From Actinomycetota bacterium (lineage in GTDB: Bacteria > Actinomycetota > Acidimicrobiia > Acidimicrobiales > RAAP-2): 64,000 nucleotides of DNA. The notes beneath the pieces are model-generated. The model was not told the origin of the DNA and did no database searches. It was given only the letters and a program-made list of their open reading frames with translations. Of this stretch, positions 8,819 to 17,518 are shown piece by piece (position 1 is the first letter of the stretch; each line of letters opens with the position of its first letter). The DNA is taken from assembly GCA_021324045.1 (NCBI GenBank), contig JAJPJV010000001.1, forward strand, positions 62,001-126,000, given 5' to 3'. A program made the position numbers and the translations under genes.

Positions 8819-9595
8819 ATGGAGATCTCGGGAGCTTCAGCCATCGTTACCGGAGGTGCGTCAGGTCTTGGTGCAGCGACCTGCCGGCTCCTTGCCGACT
8901 ACGGAGTCAAGGTCGTCGTTGCAGACCTGCAAGAGGGGCCAGGCCAGGACGTCGCAAATGAGATCGGCGGGACGTTCGTGCGCACCGACGTAGTGGAGGC
9001 CGAAGACGTCATCGCGGCTATCGAAGGGGCACGTGCCCAGGGCCCGCTCCGCATTCTGGTGAACTGCGCGGGTATCGCCTACGCACAGCGGACAATCGGG
9101 AGAGACGGATCGTTTGCCACGGCGCACGATCTCGGCGCATTCACCAAGGTCATCTCGGTCAATTTGATTGGTACGTTCAACTGCATCCGGCTTGCGGCGA
9201 GTGAGATGAGCAGGAGCGAGCCGCTCGCCGACGGCGAGCGCGGGGTAATCGTGAATACTGCCTCAGTTGCCGCATTCGAGGGTCAGATCGGGCAGGCAGC
9301 CTACTCGGCTTCGAAGGGCGGAATCGTTGGTATGACGCTACCGATAGCTCGGGATCTCTCGGTTGTTGGGATCCGGGTGAACACCATCGTTCCTGGCCTT
9401 CTCGACACCCCGATTTACGGCACCGGTGAGGCAGGTGAACAGTTCAAGCAGCGGCTCAGCCACGACCTGCTCTTTCCTCTGCGACTGGGGCGGCCAGACG
9501 AGTATGCGAGCCTCGTTCTCGAAATCGTCCGCAACAGCTACATGAACGCGGCTGTGGTCCGAGTAGATGGAGGTGTGCGCCTCCAACCGAAGTGA
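8819..9595 (+). CDS. SDR family 3-hydroxyacyl-CoA dehydrogenase-like protein
   Basis: 258 residues with the classical SDR motifs: TGGASGLG cofactor loop (11-18), VNCAG (81-85), catalytic Ser149, Tyr162 and Lys166 (YSASK), and the Asp at VVADL that favours NAD over NADP. The overall sequence ([32 protein letters not shown]) resembles the HSD10/type II 3-hydroxyacyl-CoA dehydrogenase group. It follows the thiolase gene by about 50 bp on the same strand, fitting a beta-oxidation pair. Confidence 0.88.
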   Translation: MEISGASAIVTGGASGLGAATCRLLADYGVKVVVADLQEGPGQDVANEIGGTFVRTDVVEAEDVIAAIEGARAQGPLRILVNCAGIAYAQRTIGRDGSFATAHDLGAFTKVISVNLIGTFNCIRLAASEMSRSEPLADGERGVIVNTASVAAFEGQIGQAAYSASKGGIVGMTLPIARDLSVVGIRVNTIVPGLLDTPIYGTGEAGEQFKQRLSHDLLFPLRLGRPDEYASLVLEIVRNSYMNAAVVRVDGGVRLQPK

Positions 9596-9706
9596 GGCAC
9601 CGGGATATGGCGGCGCGCCATCCTTCAAGAGGTTGTTGGTAACAGCAGCCGTGGCTCGGGAGAGTGTTGACCTGTTGGTCCGGGTTTGGCTGTGCTTGCC
9701 AGCCGA

Positions 9707-10219
9707 TCAGTCGGCGCGCGAATCCGAAGAACCTTTGAGGACGCGTAGAGCACGCTCCGCGTGCGCCTCGAAGGCGAGCTCCGAATGAAAGATGTCGAGA
9801 ATTCGTTGATCGGTACCGATGACGAAGGTCGTTCGGCGATCACGAAGGAAGCTGACCGCTCGCTTGGTGCCGTAGAGACGAGCCACAGAGAAATCCGGAT
9901 CGGATAAGAGGAGGAAGCCGAGCCTGTAGCGCTCGTCGAACTGCTTTTGCTTTTTGACCGTATCGGCACTGACCCCGACCGGTTGAGCCCCAAGGGCGTC
10001 GAACTCGGAGCGCAGATCACGGAAGTGACAACTCTCCTTAGTGCACCCTCGGGTTAGCGCTGCAGGATAGAAGAACAGGACCAAAGGCCCATCCTTCAAA
10101 AGGTCGCTCAGGCGTCGTGGTACTCCGTTCTGATCAGGGAGCTCGAAGTCTGGCGCGCGATCCCCCTTTTGCACAGGATGGAGCGTATCGGAAATGGGCC
10201 CCCAGGATCGCGAGGGCAT
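9707..10219 (-). CDS. bcp: Thioredoxin-dependent peroxiredoxin, Bcp/PrxQ type
   Basis: The product has the peroxiredoxin core GDRAPDFELPDQNGVPRRLSDLLKDGPLVLFFYPAALTRGCTKESCHFRDL. The peroxidatic Cys59 and a resolving Cys64 five residues later (CTKESC) mark the atypical two-Cys PrxQ subgroup, which reduces hydroperoxides with thioredoxin. The ATG at 10219 gives 170 aa; a GTG 16 codons in (VQKGDRAPDF) is nearer the usual start. It lies 14 bp downstream of the large surface-protein gene on the same strand, so the two may share a transcript. Confidence 0.9.
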   Translation of the reverse strand: MPSRSWGPISDTLHPVQKGDRAPDFELPDQNGVPRRLSDLLKDGPLVLFFYPAALTRGCTKESCHFRDLRSEFDALGAQPVGVSADTVKKQKQFDERYRLGFLLLSDPDFSVARLYGTKRAVSFLRDRRTTFVIGTDQRILDIFHSELAFEAHAERALRVLKGSSDSRAD

Positions 10220-10233
10220 TTCGGGCGCAACTG

Positions 10234-12867
10234 CTATCCGACGTCTGCCTGGAGGGCCGCCAGAACGGCTGGGCCGAGTGCACCGGGCCCTCCGAACACG
10301 TAACCCTGGGTCCCTGACGCCAGCGTGTTCAGATAGGCGACAATCGGTGCTTCGAACGGTGGGCTTCCCACGATCAGCAGCGGGCCGGAACGCCCGCCGG
10401 TCGCCATGAAGACCCCACCGGAGACCGAGTCTTGGAAATCGGCAGACGTCGCAGCACCGAAGATGGTGGCCCCCGGGAAAAAGGTCGACGCCACCGCTGC
10501 CGAGGTGCCGTAAAGGTCGGCGCCGTACACCGGGGTCGCTGAGGGATCGGCCCCGTAGGCTGCGAGGGGCCCACCGATCGCATACCGGACGTCGCTGGGG
10601 TGCGCCGCCAAGTACGAGGCGGGCTCGGGGGACTGTATCGCTCCGTCGGTGAGAAGGATGGCCCCGTGACGGGCGATCGCAGCGGGCACCGCTGACAGTG
10701 CGTCGTAGAAGTTCAGGCCCGTGGCTTCGAAGATCGTCGTGGGATTGTTCAGGGCCTCGGCGATCTTCACTGCCGTGTCGAACTCGTTCGCTCCTGCCTC
10801 GCGAATGACGTTGTAGCCAAGGGTCGCCAATGTCGAATCGACGCCGGAGGCAATGGCAAGGTCACCACCCAGGACGTAGATGGTGCCGCCCACGGGAAGG
10901 ACTCGCTGGATCTCTGCCTGGGTCGCAGGATCGAGGCTGCTGCTTTCGTCGGCACCTTCGGTCAACAGCATTGGCCCATTGCAGGAAGCTGCAAGCGGCC
11001 CACCGGCCAGCGCATCGGAAAAGAAGTCATCACGAGCGAGCACGACACAAGCGGCAGACCCTGCCTGCGGGAATTCCTGCTCGGAGATAACGATCGCCGT
11101 GTCAATGCCGTTCGTGCCGCCGTATTGGACAGGCAGTGGGGTGTTCGCCGGCGCAGTCGTGAAGCTGAGGACGGACCCCGCCATGCCACCACAGACGAGC
11201 TCGAAGTAGTAGGTGGTATCGGGAGCGAGGTCGCTTACGGGAACCGAGAGCGGCTCGGTGGCAAGCGTCCCGCTCTGTTGGGGTGTCGTAGCAGAAGCAT
11301 GGTCGAGGTTGCCCGCGGTCCCGTAGAGGAACTCGCAGGTCTGCTCCGTCCCGCCTGTTGCGACGCTGCCATTGAGCAGCGCGGTCGTCGCCGTAATCGC
11401 TGTCGCGGGAGACGTCGTCACCTGAACGGGAACTACGAGGGTCGAAAACGTCACGATGTTGCCAAGGACCCCGTTGCAGTCCAACGCGGCGTAATAGAGG
11501 GTGTCGGGGGAGAGACCAGTAACGGGAACGGAGACGGGCTGGGTTCCCGTCGACCCGGCTGAAATCGGTCCGGTGGACGGGTTCGAGACAACCATGGGAT
11601 TCGTGCCGTAGTAGAAAAGGCACGATTGCTGGACGCCACCCGTCACGACGACGCCGTTCAGCGTTGCACTCGTCGTGGTAATTGCAGTGGCATCATTGGT
11701 TGTCACCGTCGGCGGTGGTGGAGCCGGGTTCGAGGCCACATTGAAGGGGGAACTCAACGCCGTAAACCCGTTGAGGTCAATGGCGCCGAGCTGGAACCCG
11801 TTCCCCACTGCGTTTATCGAGCAACCAGGTGAGAAGGTCGCGATACCGTTGATCGCTGACAAGAGGTACTGGTTGGGGGCGACCGCGACGCCAGGGCAGA
11901 CAAGCGTGGCCCCACCTGTCGGGTCCACCGCGAGCGTCACTTCTATCTGATCACTGGAATCCGTCGTCAAGATGTTCCCGAAAGCATCTTCCTCGCCGAT
12001 AGCGACTGGGAACGTTGCTGGTGCGATTTGGACGGTCGAATTTTCCGAAGGAACGGTGAGGAACACGAGCTGTGCCTCGACGTTCGGTGTGACTTGCATG
12101 GGTGCGAAAGAAGGGCTACTTGACGCAGAGGCAATGATTGAGGGGTTCGTGAGATCTGTTGCCTGGAAGATATAGGAGCCAACCAAGTTGACCGAACAGC
12201 TGTCGAACGTCGCCACTCCTTTCGATGCCGTTACGGGCGCGCAGGTAAGGGCTGCTCCAGCAGGTCCACTGGCAATGTTCAAGGCGATGCGGTCCGAGGC
12301 ATAGGTAGAGCTGGGATTGACATCAGAGTTGTCAGTGTTCTCGATCTGGACTGTGATCGTCTCCGGCTCTCCCGCGACCGCGCTGGATGGAAACGCGGTG
12401 AATAGCAGATGGCTCGCCCCGCCACTGACTGCGAATGTGGCACTGGTCGCAGAGCCACCATCGGTGACGTCGGTCGCTGTGAGCGAATATGGGCTGGCCG
12501 AGGGGCTGTCGAGGTTGATCGAGCAGCCAGTAGCGACTGCCTTTCCACTACTGACTGTGAATGTGTCACCGTCGGTTCCGCTTCCATTGCAAGTGAGCAC
12601 CGCTCCGGCAGCTCCAGTTCCTGTTGTGATCGAGAACGTGACGCTGGCCGTGCTCGAGGCGTTGGTGAGCTCCACGACGGGTTGTACCGTGAAGGGCACA
12701 CCGGCCACCGCATCGCTCGGGGCTTGCACGAATGACACGGACGCCGGACTGCCTCCCGCTGGAAGGATTCCGACGGCGACACCAATCGTGCTCGCGACGA
12801 GCACAAATACCGCAATTCCTCGAGCGAGGCGCTTCCGATCGACCTTGTCAGCGGCACTGCGCGCCAT
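10234..12867 (-). CDS. Secreted surface protein with Ig-like domains and cell-wall-binding (CWB2-type) repeats
   Basis: 877 residues from the ATG at 12867, which has GGAGGGACC upstream. A basic N-terminus and hydrophobic helix (GIAVFVLVASTIGVAVGI, about residues 17-34) form a signal peptide or anchor. Residues of about 40-370 are Ig-like beta-sandwich units with paired cysteines. Two FN3-like repeats follow (TATTTSATLNG and TAITATTALLNG, each ending in a Cys-containing LFYYGT/FLYGT strand). The last 280 residues hold three CWB2-like modules (YGGTNGIDTAIVIS, VLARDDFFSDALAGGPLA, IYVLGGDLAI, VIREAGANEFDTAV, YAIGGPLAAYG). Such modules tether proteins to the cell wall. Ligand unknown. Confidence 0.85.
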   Translation of the reverse strand: MARSAADKVDRKRLARGIAVFVLVASTIGVAVGILPAGGSPASVSFVQAPSDAVAGVPFTVQPVVELTNASSTASVTFSITTGTGAAGAVLTCNGSGTDGDTFTVSSGKAVATGCSINLDSPSASPYSLTATDVTDGGSATSATFAVSGGASHLLFTAFPSSAVAGEPETITVQIENTDNSDVNPSSTYASDRIALNIASGPAGAALTCAPVTASKGVATFDSCSVNLVGSYIFQATDLTNPSIIASASSSPSFAPMQVTPNVEAQLVFLTVPSENSTVQIAPATFPVAIGEEDAFGNILTTDSSDQIEVTLAVDPTGGATLVCPGVAVAPNQYLLSAINGIATFSPGCSINAVGNGFQLGAIDLNGFTALSSPFNVASNPAPPPPTVTTNDATAITTTSATLNGVVVTGGVQQSCLFYYGTNPMVVSNPSTGPISAGSTGTQPVSVPVTGLSPDTLYYAALDCNGVLGNIVTFSTLVVPVQVTTSPATAITATTALLNGSVATGGTEQTCEFLYGTAGNLDHASATTPQQSGTLATEPLSVPVSDLAPDTTYYFELVCGGMAGSVLSFTTAPANTPLPVQYGGTNGIDTAIVISEQEFPQAGSAACVVLARDDFFSDALAGGPLAASCNGPMLLTEGADESSSLDPATQAEIQRVLPVGGTIYVLGGDLAIASGVDSTLATLGYNVIREAGANEFDTAVKIAEALNNPTTIFEATGLNFYDALSAVPAAIARHGAILLTDGAIQSPEPASYLAAHPSDVRYAIGGPLAAYGADPSATPVYGADLYGTSAAVASTFFPGATIFGAATSADFQDSVSGGVFMATGGRSGPLLIVGSPPFEAPIVAYLNTLASGTQGYVFGGPGALGPAVLAALQADVG

Positions 12868-12955
12868 ATGGTCCCTCCATTCAGGATTTCTGCACTGCAT
12901 TAGGGAAAATCGAACGGCACTTGGGAACGACGGGGTACGTGGCTAACGTGATGGT

Positions 12956-13798
12956 GTGACCTCCGTCGTTCTCACACTTTCGTGTGCCGACCGCCTTGGA
13001 ATCGTTCAGGCAGTGGCGGGCTTTTTGGCTGAGCGCGGATTGAACATCGTCGAGAGCCAGCAATTCGGTGATGCTGATAGCGCCCGATTCTTCATGCGCG
13101 TGCATGCGCAACCTACCTTTGCGGGCACTGACCTCGATCGGCTCCGCCTCGAATTTGCGGAACTCGCCAAGGAATTCGAGATGACCTGGGAGCTTCACGA
13201 CTTTGCTGAACGCCCGAATGTACTGATCCTGGCCAGCAGGCTGGGACACTGCCTGAACGATCTCCTGTACCGGTACCGGAGCGGTTCATTGAAGGTTGCC
13301 ATTCCGGCAGTTGCATCGAACCATCCAGATCTCGGCGATCTAGTTCGGAGCTACGGAATCTCATTTCATTACGTTCCTGGGACGAAAGAGGAGCAAGAAC
13401 ATCACTTCGCCTCACTGATTTCAGAGCTTGACATCGACTTGGTAGTACTGGCTCGCTATATGCAGATCCTGTCGCCGGCGTTCGTGAATGGCTTCAGTGG
13501 GCGAATGATCAACATCCACCATGGTTTGCTCCCGAGCTTCAAGGGAGCAGGTGCGTATCGTCAGGCATTCGAGGGAGGCGTGAAAGTCATTGGGGCGACC
13601 GCTCATTACGTTTGTGCAGAGCTGGACGAGGGGCCAATCATCGAGCAAATGGTCAGCCCCATCGATCACACGTGTGGCCCTGACCGCATCGCGTCGATTT
13701 CGCGAGATCTCGAATGCTCGACCCTGGCGCGTGCGGTGCAATGGCATATCGAGCATCGTGTCCTGCTCAATGGAAGAAAGACGGTTGTGTTCAGGTAG
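12956..13798 (+). CDS. purU: Formyltetrahydrofolate deformylase
   Basis: PurU hydrolyses 10-formyl-THF to THF and formate, balancing one-carbon pools and feeding purine synthesis. The 280-residue product has an N-terminal ACT domain (VVLTLSCADRLGIVQAVAGFLAERGLNI) and a formyltransferase-like domain with SNHPDL (121-126), INIHHGLLPSFKGA (Asn186, His188) and the catalytic Asp224 in AELDEGPII. The GTG at 12956 lies just 6 nt after a TAACGT -10-like element, so the mRNA may be leaderless. It is divergent from the surface-protein gene. Confidence 0.94.
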   Translation: MTSVVLTLSCADRLGIVQAVAGFLAERGLNIVESQQFGDADSARFFMRVHAQPTFAGTDLDRLRLEFAELAKEFEMTWELHDFAERPNVLILASRLGHCLNDLLYRYRSGSLKVAIPAVASNHPDLGDLVRSYGISFHYVPGTKEEQEHHFASLISELDIDLVVLARYMQILSPAFVNGFSGRMINIHHGLLPSFKGAGAYRQAFEGGVKVIGATAHYVCAELDEGPIIEQMVSPIDHTCGPDRIASISRDLECSTLARAVQWHIEHRVLLNGRKTVVFR

Positions 13799-13869
13799 AG
13801 GCTCTGCAGGGCAGGGAATAGTCCTTCGGTGTTGGGTTCGAGTTGTTTGCAACTGAGGTCGCGTGGTCT

Positions 13870-14496
13870 TCATGCCGAGGCCAGTTCCCTTCCAGAAGAG
13901 CTTGAACAGAGAATGCGCCGCAGATGGGCGAGACAGCGGCTCCTGGTTGGACCGATACTCCCAATCGGGATAGAAAGATCTGCTGCGATCTGCTTATAAG
14001 AGCGGTCTTCGCTTCCAATCATGAGGCCCAGTAATCGCTGACAGCGAGGTGGAAGCTCTTCGATCGCCAAGCGTAGGGCGGTAGTGCGCTCGTTGGCGAT
14101 TGGACCTGCCTCAGGCGCAGGAGCTGCGCTGTCGGGAACGTTCTCCACTGGCTCGCCCTCGAGACCGGACGGAGTCGCCCGGCGCAGGAGGCGATAGCAC
14201 TCACGTCGGGCTGTCGTTGCAAGCCAAGCCCCGAGACGGTCGTAGTGGTGGATGCGGTCGATGTTCTCGACCAGCCGCAGCCAGGTGGTCTGGGAGACTT
14301 CGGCCACATCGGCATCGCGCAGGCGACAACTGCGGGCGATCGCGCTGATCATGTCGCCGAATCGGTCGGTTAACTCTTCCCACGCAGCAGGGTCACCGCC
14401 AGCCGCAGCCGACACCGTATCCGCAAGCGGAGCCCCCGTATCGATCGAAGTGATTTTGGCGCGTGAATATCGTCTTATTGATGATGGTGCAACCAT
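13870..14496 (-). CDS. ECF-type RNA polymerase sigma factor
   Basis: 208 residues. Region 2 (about 33-105) reads DPAAWEELTDRFGDMISAIARSCRLRDADVAEVSQTTWLRLVENIDRI, typical sigma-70 family core binding and -10 melting. After a Pro/Ala-rich linker, region 4 (about 140-195) is LAIEELPPRCQRLLGLMIGSEDRSYKQIAADLSIPIGSIGPTRSRCLAHLRRIL. No anti-sigma gene is adjacent. It is divergent from the membrane-anchored LuxR gene at 14818, separated by about 320 bp, and may belong to the control of the peptide cluster. Confidence 0.9.
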   Translation of the reverse strand: MVAPSSIRRYSRAKITSIDTGAPLADTVSAAAGGDPAAWEELTDRFGDMISAIARSCRLRDADVAEVSQTTWLRLVENIDRIHHYDRLGAWLATTARRECYRLLRRATPSGLEGEPVENVPDSAAPAPEAGPIANERTTALRLAIEELPPRCQRLLGLMIGSEDRSYKQIAADLSIPIGSIGPTRSRCLAHLRRILCSSSSGRELASA

Positions 14497-14661
14497 AACG
14501 ATGTTGCTTCCTTACTCTGCTCGCTGGGCTTAGTCCACGAGCAGGCCCCTGGTGGAAACTGGCTGCTCCATCGGTCGCTTCCGAGACGGAGCTCTCCTTC
14601 CCTTCTGTAATCTTCAACGGAACTTGCGCGATTTGCATCCCCAATATTTAGGAATTGCTCA

Positions 14662-14676
14662 CCGCCTGAGAGGCGG
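14662..14676. other. Short perfect hairpin between divergent regulators
   Basis: CCGCCT-GAG-AGGCGG forms a 6-bp stem with a 3-nt loop in the intergenic region between the sigma-factor gene and the LuxR gene at 14818. No T-run follows on either strand, so it is unlikely to be an intrinsic terminator. It could be an operator or part of the 5' leader. Function unknown. Confidence 0.35.
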
Positions 14677-14817
14677 AAACGCAACACAAACGTGACGGTT
14701 TGCGATCGATCGTTATGGTGGCACGTTCTGTGGTGATCGCATGCGTACAGTGGTTTCGGTACCTCATGAAGGTTTGTGGCGACGGAGGTGGCTTGCTGGG
14801 AGGTTCGAGAGGGAGCA

Positions 14818-15798
14818 ATGGTTGGTGCCGTCACGGCGGCGTTGACACCATGGCTGGCGTTCGTTATGGTCGGTTTGGGTGGCGCTGTGATGTGCGGTCT
14901 GGAACTGGTCGCCTGGGACCGCATGGAGCGAGGGCGAAACCGGCCTCCCGGGACAGACCCGGAAAACGATTCGGGTTCACGAGATGTCGATCAAGCTCCA
15001 GGGGTTGCGATGACGAGGGCGCCACGGGTGTTAGTAGTCGGCGACAACGTGATTGTCGGCGAAGCCCTCGCAAAGGTGTTAGCGGGGGCAGGATTTCTTG
15101 CAAGTTTCAGCGGTCCGGATTCTGAATATCTTGAAGCGGCAGTTTCCGCAAATCCTGATATTGCACTGGTCGACGCCGACCTCGTCGTGGACGAGGCACT
15201 GGGTGTTCTGCAACGCGCGGGAATTCCGCTGGTGGTGATGGGCGACCGTGACGACGAACTCTCTATCGATCTCGACAGCTCTGGTGTGTTCGCTGTCGTG
15301 CCACAGAACGTCCGCCTCGGAGACCTCTTCGCGATCCTGTCTCGCTGGGGGGAAGAACGAGGGCGGTGTTCCGGCGATCCGAGCCCGGACTACCCTGAGC
15401 TCACTGCGGTGACGGAGGTCAGTGAGGGGCCGAAAGCGGCCGCAGACCCGAAGTTGATTCAAGGGTCAGGTTCTCAAGGAGCCGAGCTTCGACGTGACCG
15501 GCTCGATGCATTTGCTGTCCTTACGCCACGAGAGCGCAGCGTCCTGGGCGAGCTCATGGAGGGCCACAATGCCGAGACGATCGCCAGGGAGAACTGGGTA
15601 TCGGTTTCGACGGTGCGCTCTCAGATCAGATCGATTCTCCAGAAGCTTGGGGTGAATTCGCAACTCGCAGCGGTAGCGTTGGCGCGCCATGCCGGCTGGA
15701 TACCCGACGCTGACCCCGGTGCAAGTTTCGCTGACGGGACAGCAGCGAATGCCTCCGTCCGGTCGTCCCCGCTTCCAGGGGCACGCGCGAGCGCATAG
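14818..15798 (+). CDS. LuxR/NarL-type regulator with N-terminal membrane helix and pseudo-receiver
   Basis: 326 residues from the ATG at 14818, which has AGAGGGAG upstream. Residues 1-32 (AALTPWLAFVMVGLGGAVMCGLEL) form a hydrophobic helix followed by basic WDRMERGRNR. A receiver-like domain starts near residue 67 (RVLVVGDNVIVGEALAKVLAG) and has an Asp in ALVDADL. The conserved acidic pair is reduced to GD, and the usual Lys before the alpha5 helix is Gln (VVPQNV). The C-terminal HTH reads LTPRERSVLGELMEGHNAETIARENWVSVSTVRSQIRSILQKLGVNSQLAAVALA. A start at 15010 would give a soluble form. It is probably not controlled by ordinary phosphorylation. It faces the peptide operon convergently. Confidence 0.85.
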   Translation: MVGAVTAALTPWLAFVMVGLGGAVMCGLELVAWDRMERGRNRPPGTDPENDSGSRDVDQAPGVAMTRAPRVLVVGDNVIVGEALAKVLAGAGFLASFSGPDSEYLEAAVSANPDIALVDADLVVDEALGVLQRAGIPLVVMGDRDDELSIDLDSSGVFAVVPQNVRLGDLFAILSRWGEERGRCSGDPSPDYPELTAVTEVSEGPKAAADPKLIQGSGSQGAELRRDRLDAFAVLTPRERSVLGELMEGHNAETIARENWVSVSTVRSQIRSILQKLGVNSQLAAVALARHAGWIPDADPGASFADGTAANASVRSSPLPGARASA

Positions 15799-15842
15799 GT
15801 GGCCGGGGCGTTTCGGTCTTGTGAGGATCGTGGCGCCGGAAG

Positions 15843-16793
15843 TCAAGAAGTGATCAGGCTCGTGCTGGAAGGTCGGTCGCGGGGTGGTGGTATGACTGCC
15901 TCGGACCTCCTCTGTAACTCCCGGTCAACGAGCTCTTGAGGGATGGGACTGAAGTCGTCACAGCGAACGAAGGTCGCCAGCATCGTGCCGCGCGGCTCTG
16001 CGTCGAGGTTCATCGCTCCCGCACCCAGGAGGAGGTCGTTCTCGTTGACGGTGTGGAAAACCGTTCCAAAGTATGTCTCGGCTGAGTCGTTGGGAACGAC
16101 GGAGTACAGGTGGGCACACGAAGAAAGTGCTATTCCGTCGGTGGGGGACGCGATCCTGATGTCAGGGGTCAACACAAGGGTGTCCAGAGGGCGGGGTTCC
16201 TTCAACAGATGGAAGAACGGTGGTCCAGCCAGAGATGCCTCCAGATCTTTGCACTGGCGAGACCATTCGTCGTAATCGAAGTCGCGGGAGCTGTTGACCA
16301 CAGGTATGTCCCAGTACTGAGGGTGGAAAGCGATCGACGATGTACCGAGGTCATAGAGGGGGAGCCACCATGTGACCTGACTCACCGATGCCGCGTACCA
16401 GGTGTCACGATGGGGATGTTGTGGGCTTCCGGTGCCATGGGCGAGGAATCCGCTTCCGGTGATGGCCGTAAGTGAGGGCTCGCTGAGAAATGTCGAATGT
16501 GAGTCGCAGCCCAGGTCGACGGCAAGAGCGCTTGCAAGACGGGTCGCAGCGCCACGGAGGTGGAAATTCCGTGCTGCTCCCCTGAACAGCACTGCGAACT
16601 CAGGCTCTGACATCCGCTGCTGGGCAAACGGAGGCTCACTCCCGAGCATCTGCTCAAGGGAGCTTCTGGCGAGCTCGCAGAGACCATGGGAGGCTGGTCG
16701 CGGGCGGTAGACGAAGAAGTCACCTTCGAAGAGGGAAAGACGACGCACTCTGTCGCCGAAGTCCGAATCGCTCGGTGGATAGATGATCGGCAT
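15843..16793 (-). CDS. 2-oxoglutarate/Fe(II) dioxygenase-like protein (PhyH-like)
   Basis: 316 residues with strong SD (GGAGGAAGGAGGG) before the ATG. The central HPHRDTWYAASVSQVTWWLPLYDL has the HxD pair (His128, Asp130), and CAHLYSVVPNDSAETYFGTVFHTV supplies a plausible distal His228, as in phytanoyl-CoA dioxygenase-like enzymes. No obvious Arg follows this His at the usual 2-oxoglutarate anchoring position, so cofactor use is uncertain. It is the last gene of the minus-strand group with the three leader peptides and the M50 protease, 55 bp after the secreted-protein gene. Hydroxylation of the peptides is an attractive but untested role. Confidence 0.72.
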   Translation of the reverse strand: MPIIYPPSDSDFGDRVRRLSLFEGDFFVYRPRPASHGLCELARSSLEQMLGSEPPFAQQRMSEPEFAVLFRGAARNFHLRGAATRLASALAVDLGCDSHSTFLSEPSLTAITGSGFLAHGTGSPQHPHRDTWYAASVSQVTWWLPLYDLGTSSIAFHPQYWDIPVVNSSRDFDYDEWSRQCKDLEASLAGPPFFHLLKEPRPLDTLVLTPDIRIASPTDGIALSSCAHLYSVVPNDSAETYFGTVFHTVNENDLLLGAGAMNLDAEPRGTMLATFVRCDDFSPIPQELVDRELQRRSEAVIPPPRDRPSSTSLITS

Positions 16794-16848
16794 GCCCTCC
16801 TTCCTCCGTGCCGTCTAGGCGTAGTCGATGGCGATCAAGGGCTGTTGC

Positions 16849-17463
16849 TCACTGATCGGAGGAGAACTCATTAATCTGGACCTGAGGCAGGTTGGTCTGC
16901 GAAGACGTGACGACCACATCGTTCGGGTTTGCAAGGATCGCCTCCACCTCAGCCATCTCATTGTTGATCTGATCGGAGATCCATAGGGCAGGTGCGCCGG
17001 ACCACGCGTCGGCATTGACCTGTTGCTCGATGGTCTCGATCGCTTCCGCTCCAGCGGGGCTCAGTGTGATTTGACTGGGTGCATCGGGTGCGACCACGAA
17101 CGCATAAGCCGATGCCAGAGCGCTGCATCCCACGCAGTTAGGGCCATCGAAGGCATTCGCATGGTTACTCACGCGGACTGAGCTGAGCGGACCACCCACG
17201 AGATCGATCAACACTGCTACTCCGACGGCGTCACAGCCGTAACAGTACGAGCTCACCGCCGAAGCGGTGTTCGTGTCCGACACCCAGGTTCCGGTGTCTG
17301 TGGCTACCCTGAAGGAGACCTGAACTGCTGACGGATGGTAGGTGGACGCCCATGCGGTTGCCGCGTTGAAATTGATAACAGGACTCGCTCCAGCATCGGG
17401 TGCGAAGATTCCGATCATGGCGAATGCGAGTGCTCCCATTGCCAAGAGCTTGATCCGTTTCAT
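16849..17463 (-). CDS. Secreted protein of unknown function with CYGC and CVGC motifs
   Basis: 204 residues. MKRIKLLAMGALAFAMIGIFAPDAGASPV is a clear signal peptide with likely cleavage after AGA. The mature part begins with VINFNAATAWASTYHPSAVQVSFRVATDTGTWVSDTNTASAV, beta-rich. It contains two similar segments, SSYCYGCDAVGVAVLIDLVGG and GPNCVGCSALASAYAFVVAP, whose CxGC pairs could form disulfides. A helical, acidic C-terminus follows. It lies between the M50 protease and dioxygenase genes on the same strand (about 55 bp gaps), so it probably belongs to the peptide system, perhaps as an extracellular partner. No known domain recognised. Confidence 0.8.
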   Translation of the reverse strand: MKRIKLLAMGALAFAMIGIFAPDAGASPVINFNAATAWASTYHPSAVQVSFRVATDTGTWVSDTNTASAVSSYCYGCDAVGVAVLIDLVGGPLSSVRVSNHANAFDGPNCVGCSALASAYAFVVAPDAPSQITLSPAGAEAIETIEQQVNADAWSGAPALWISDQINNEMAEVEAILANPNDVVVTSSQTNLPQVQINEFSSDQ

Positions 17464-17518
17464 GACCTTCGCCTTTCTGATCGTTTGCTTGCTCCATGGT
17501 GGAAATTGCCATTAGGAG

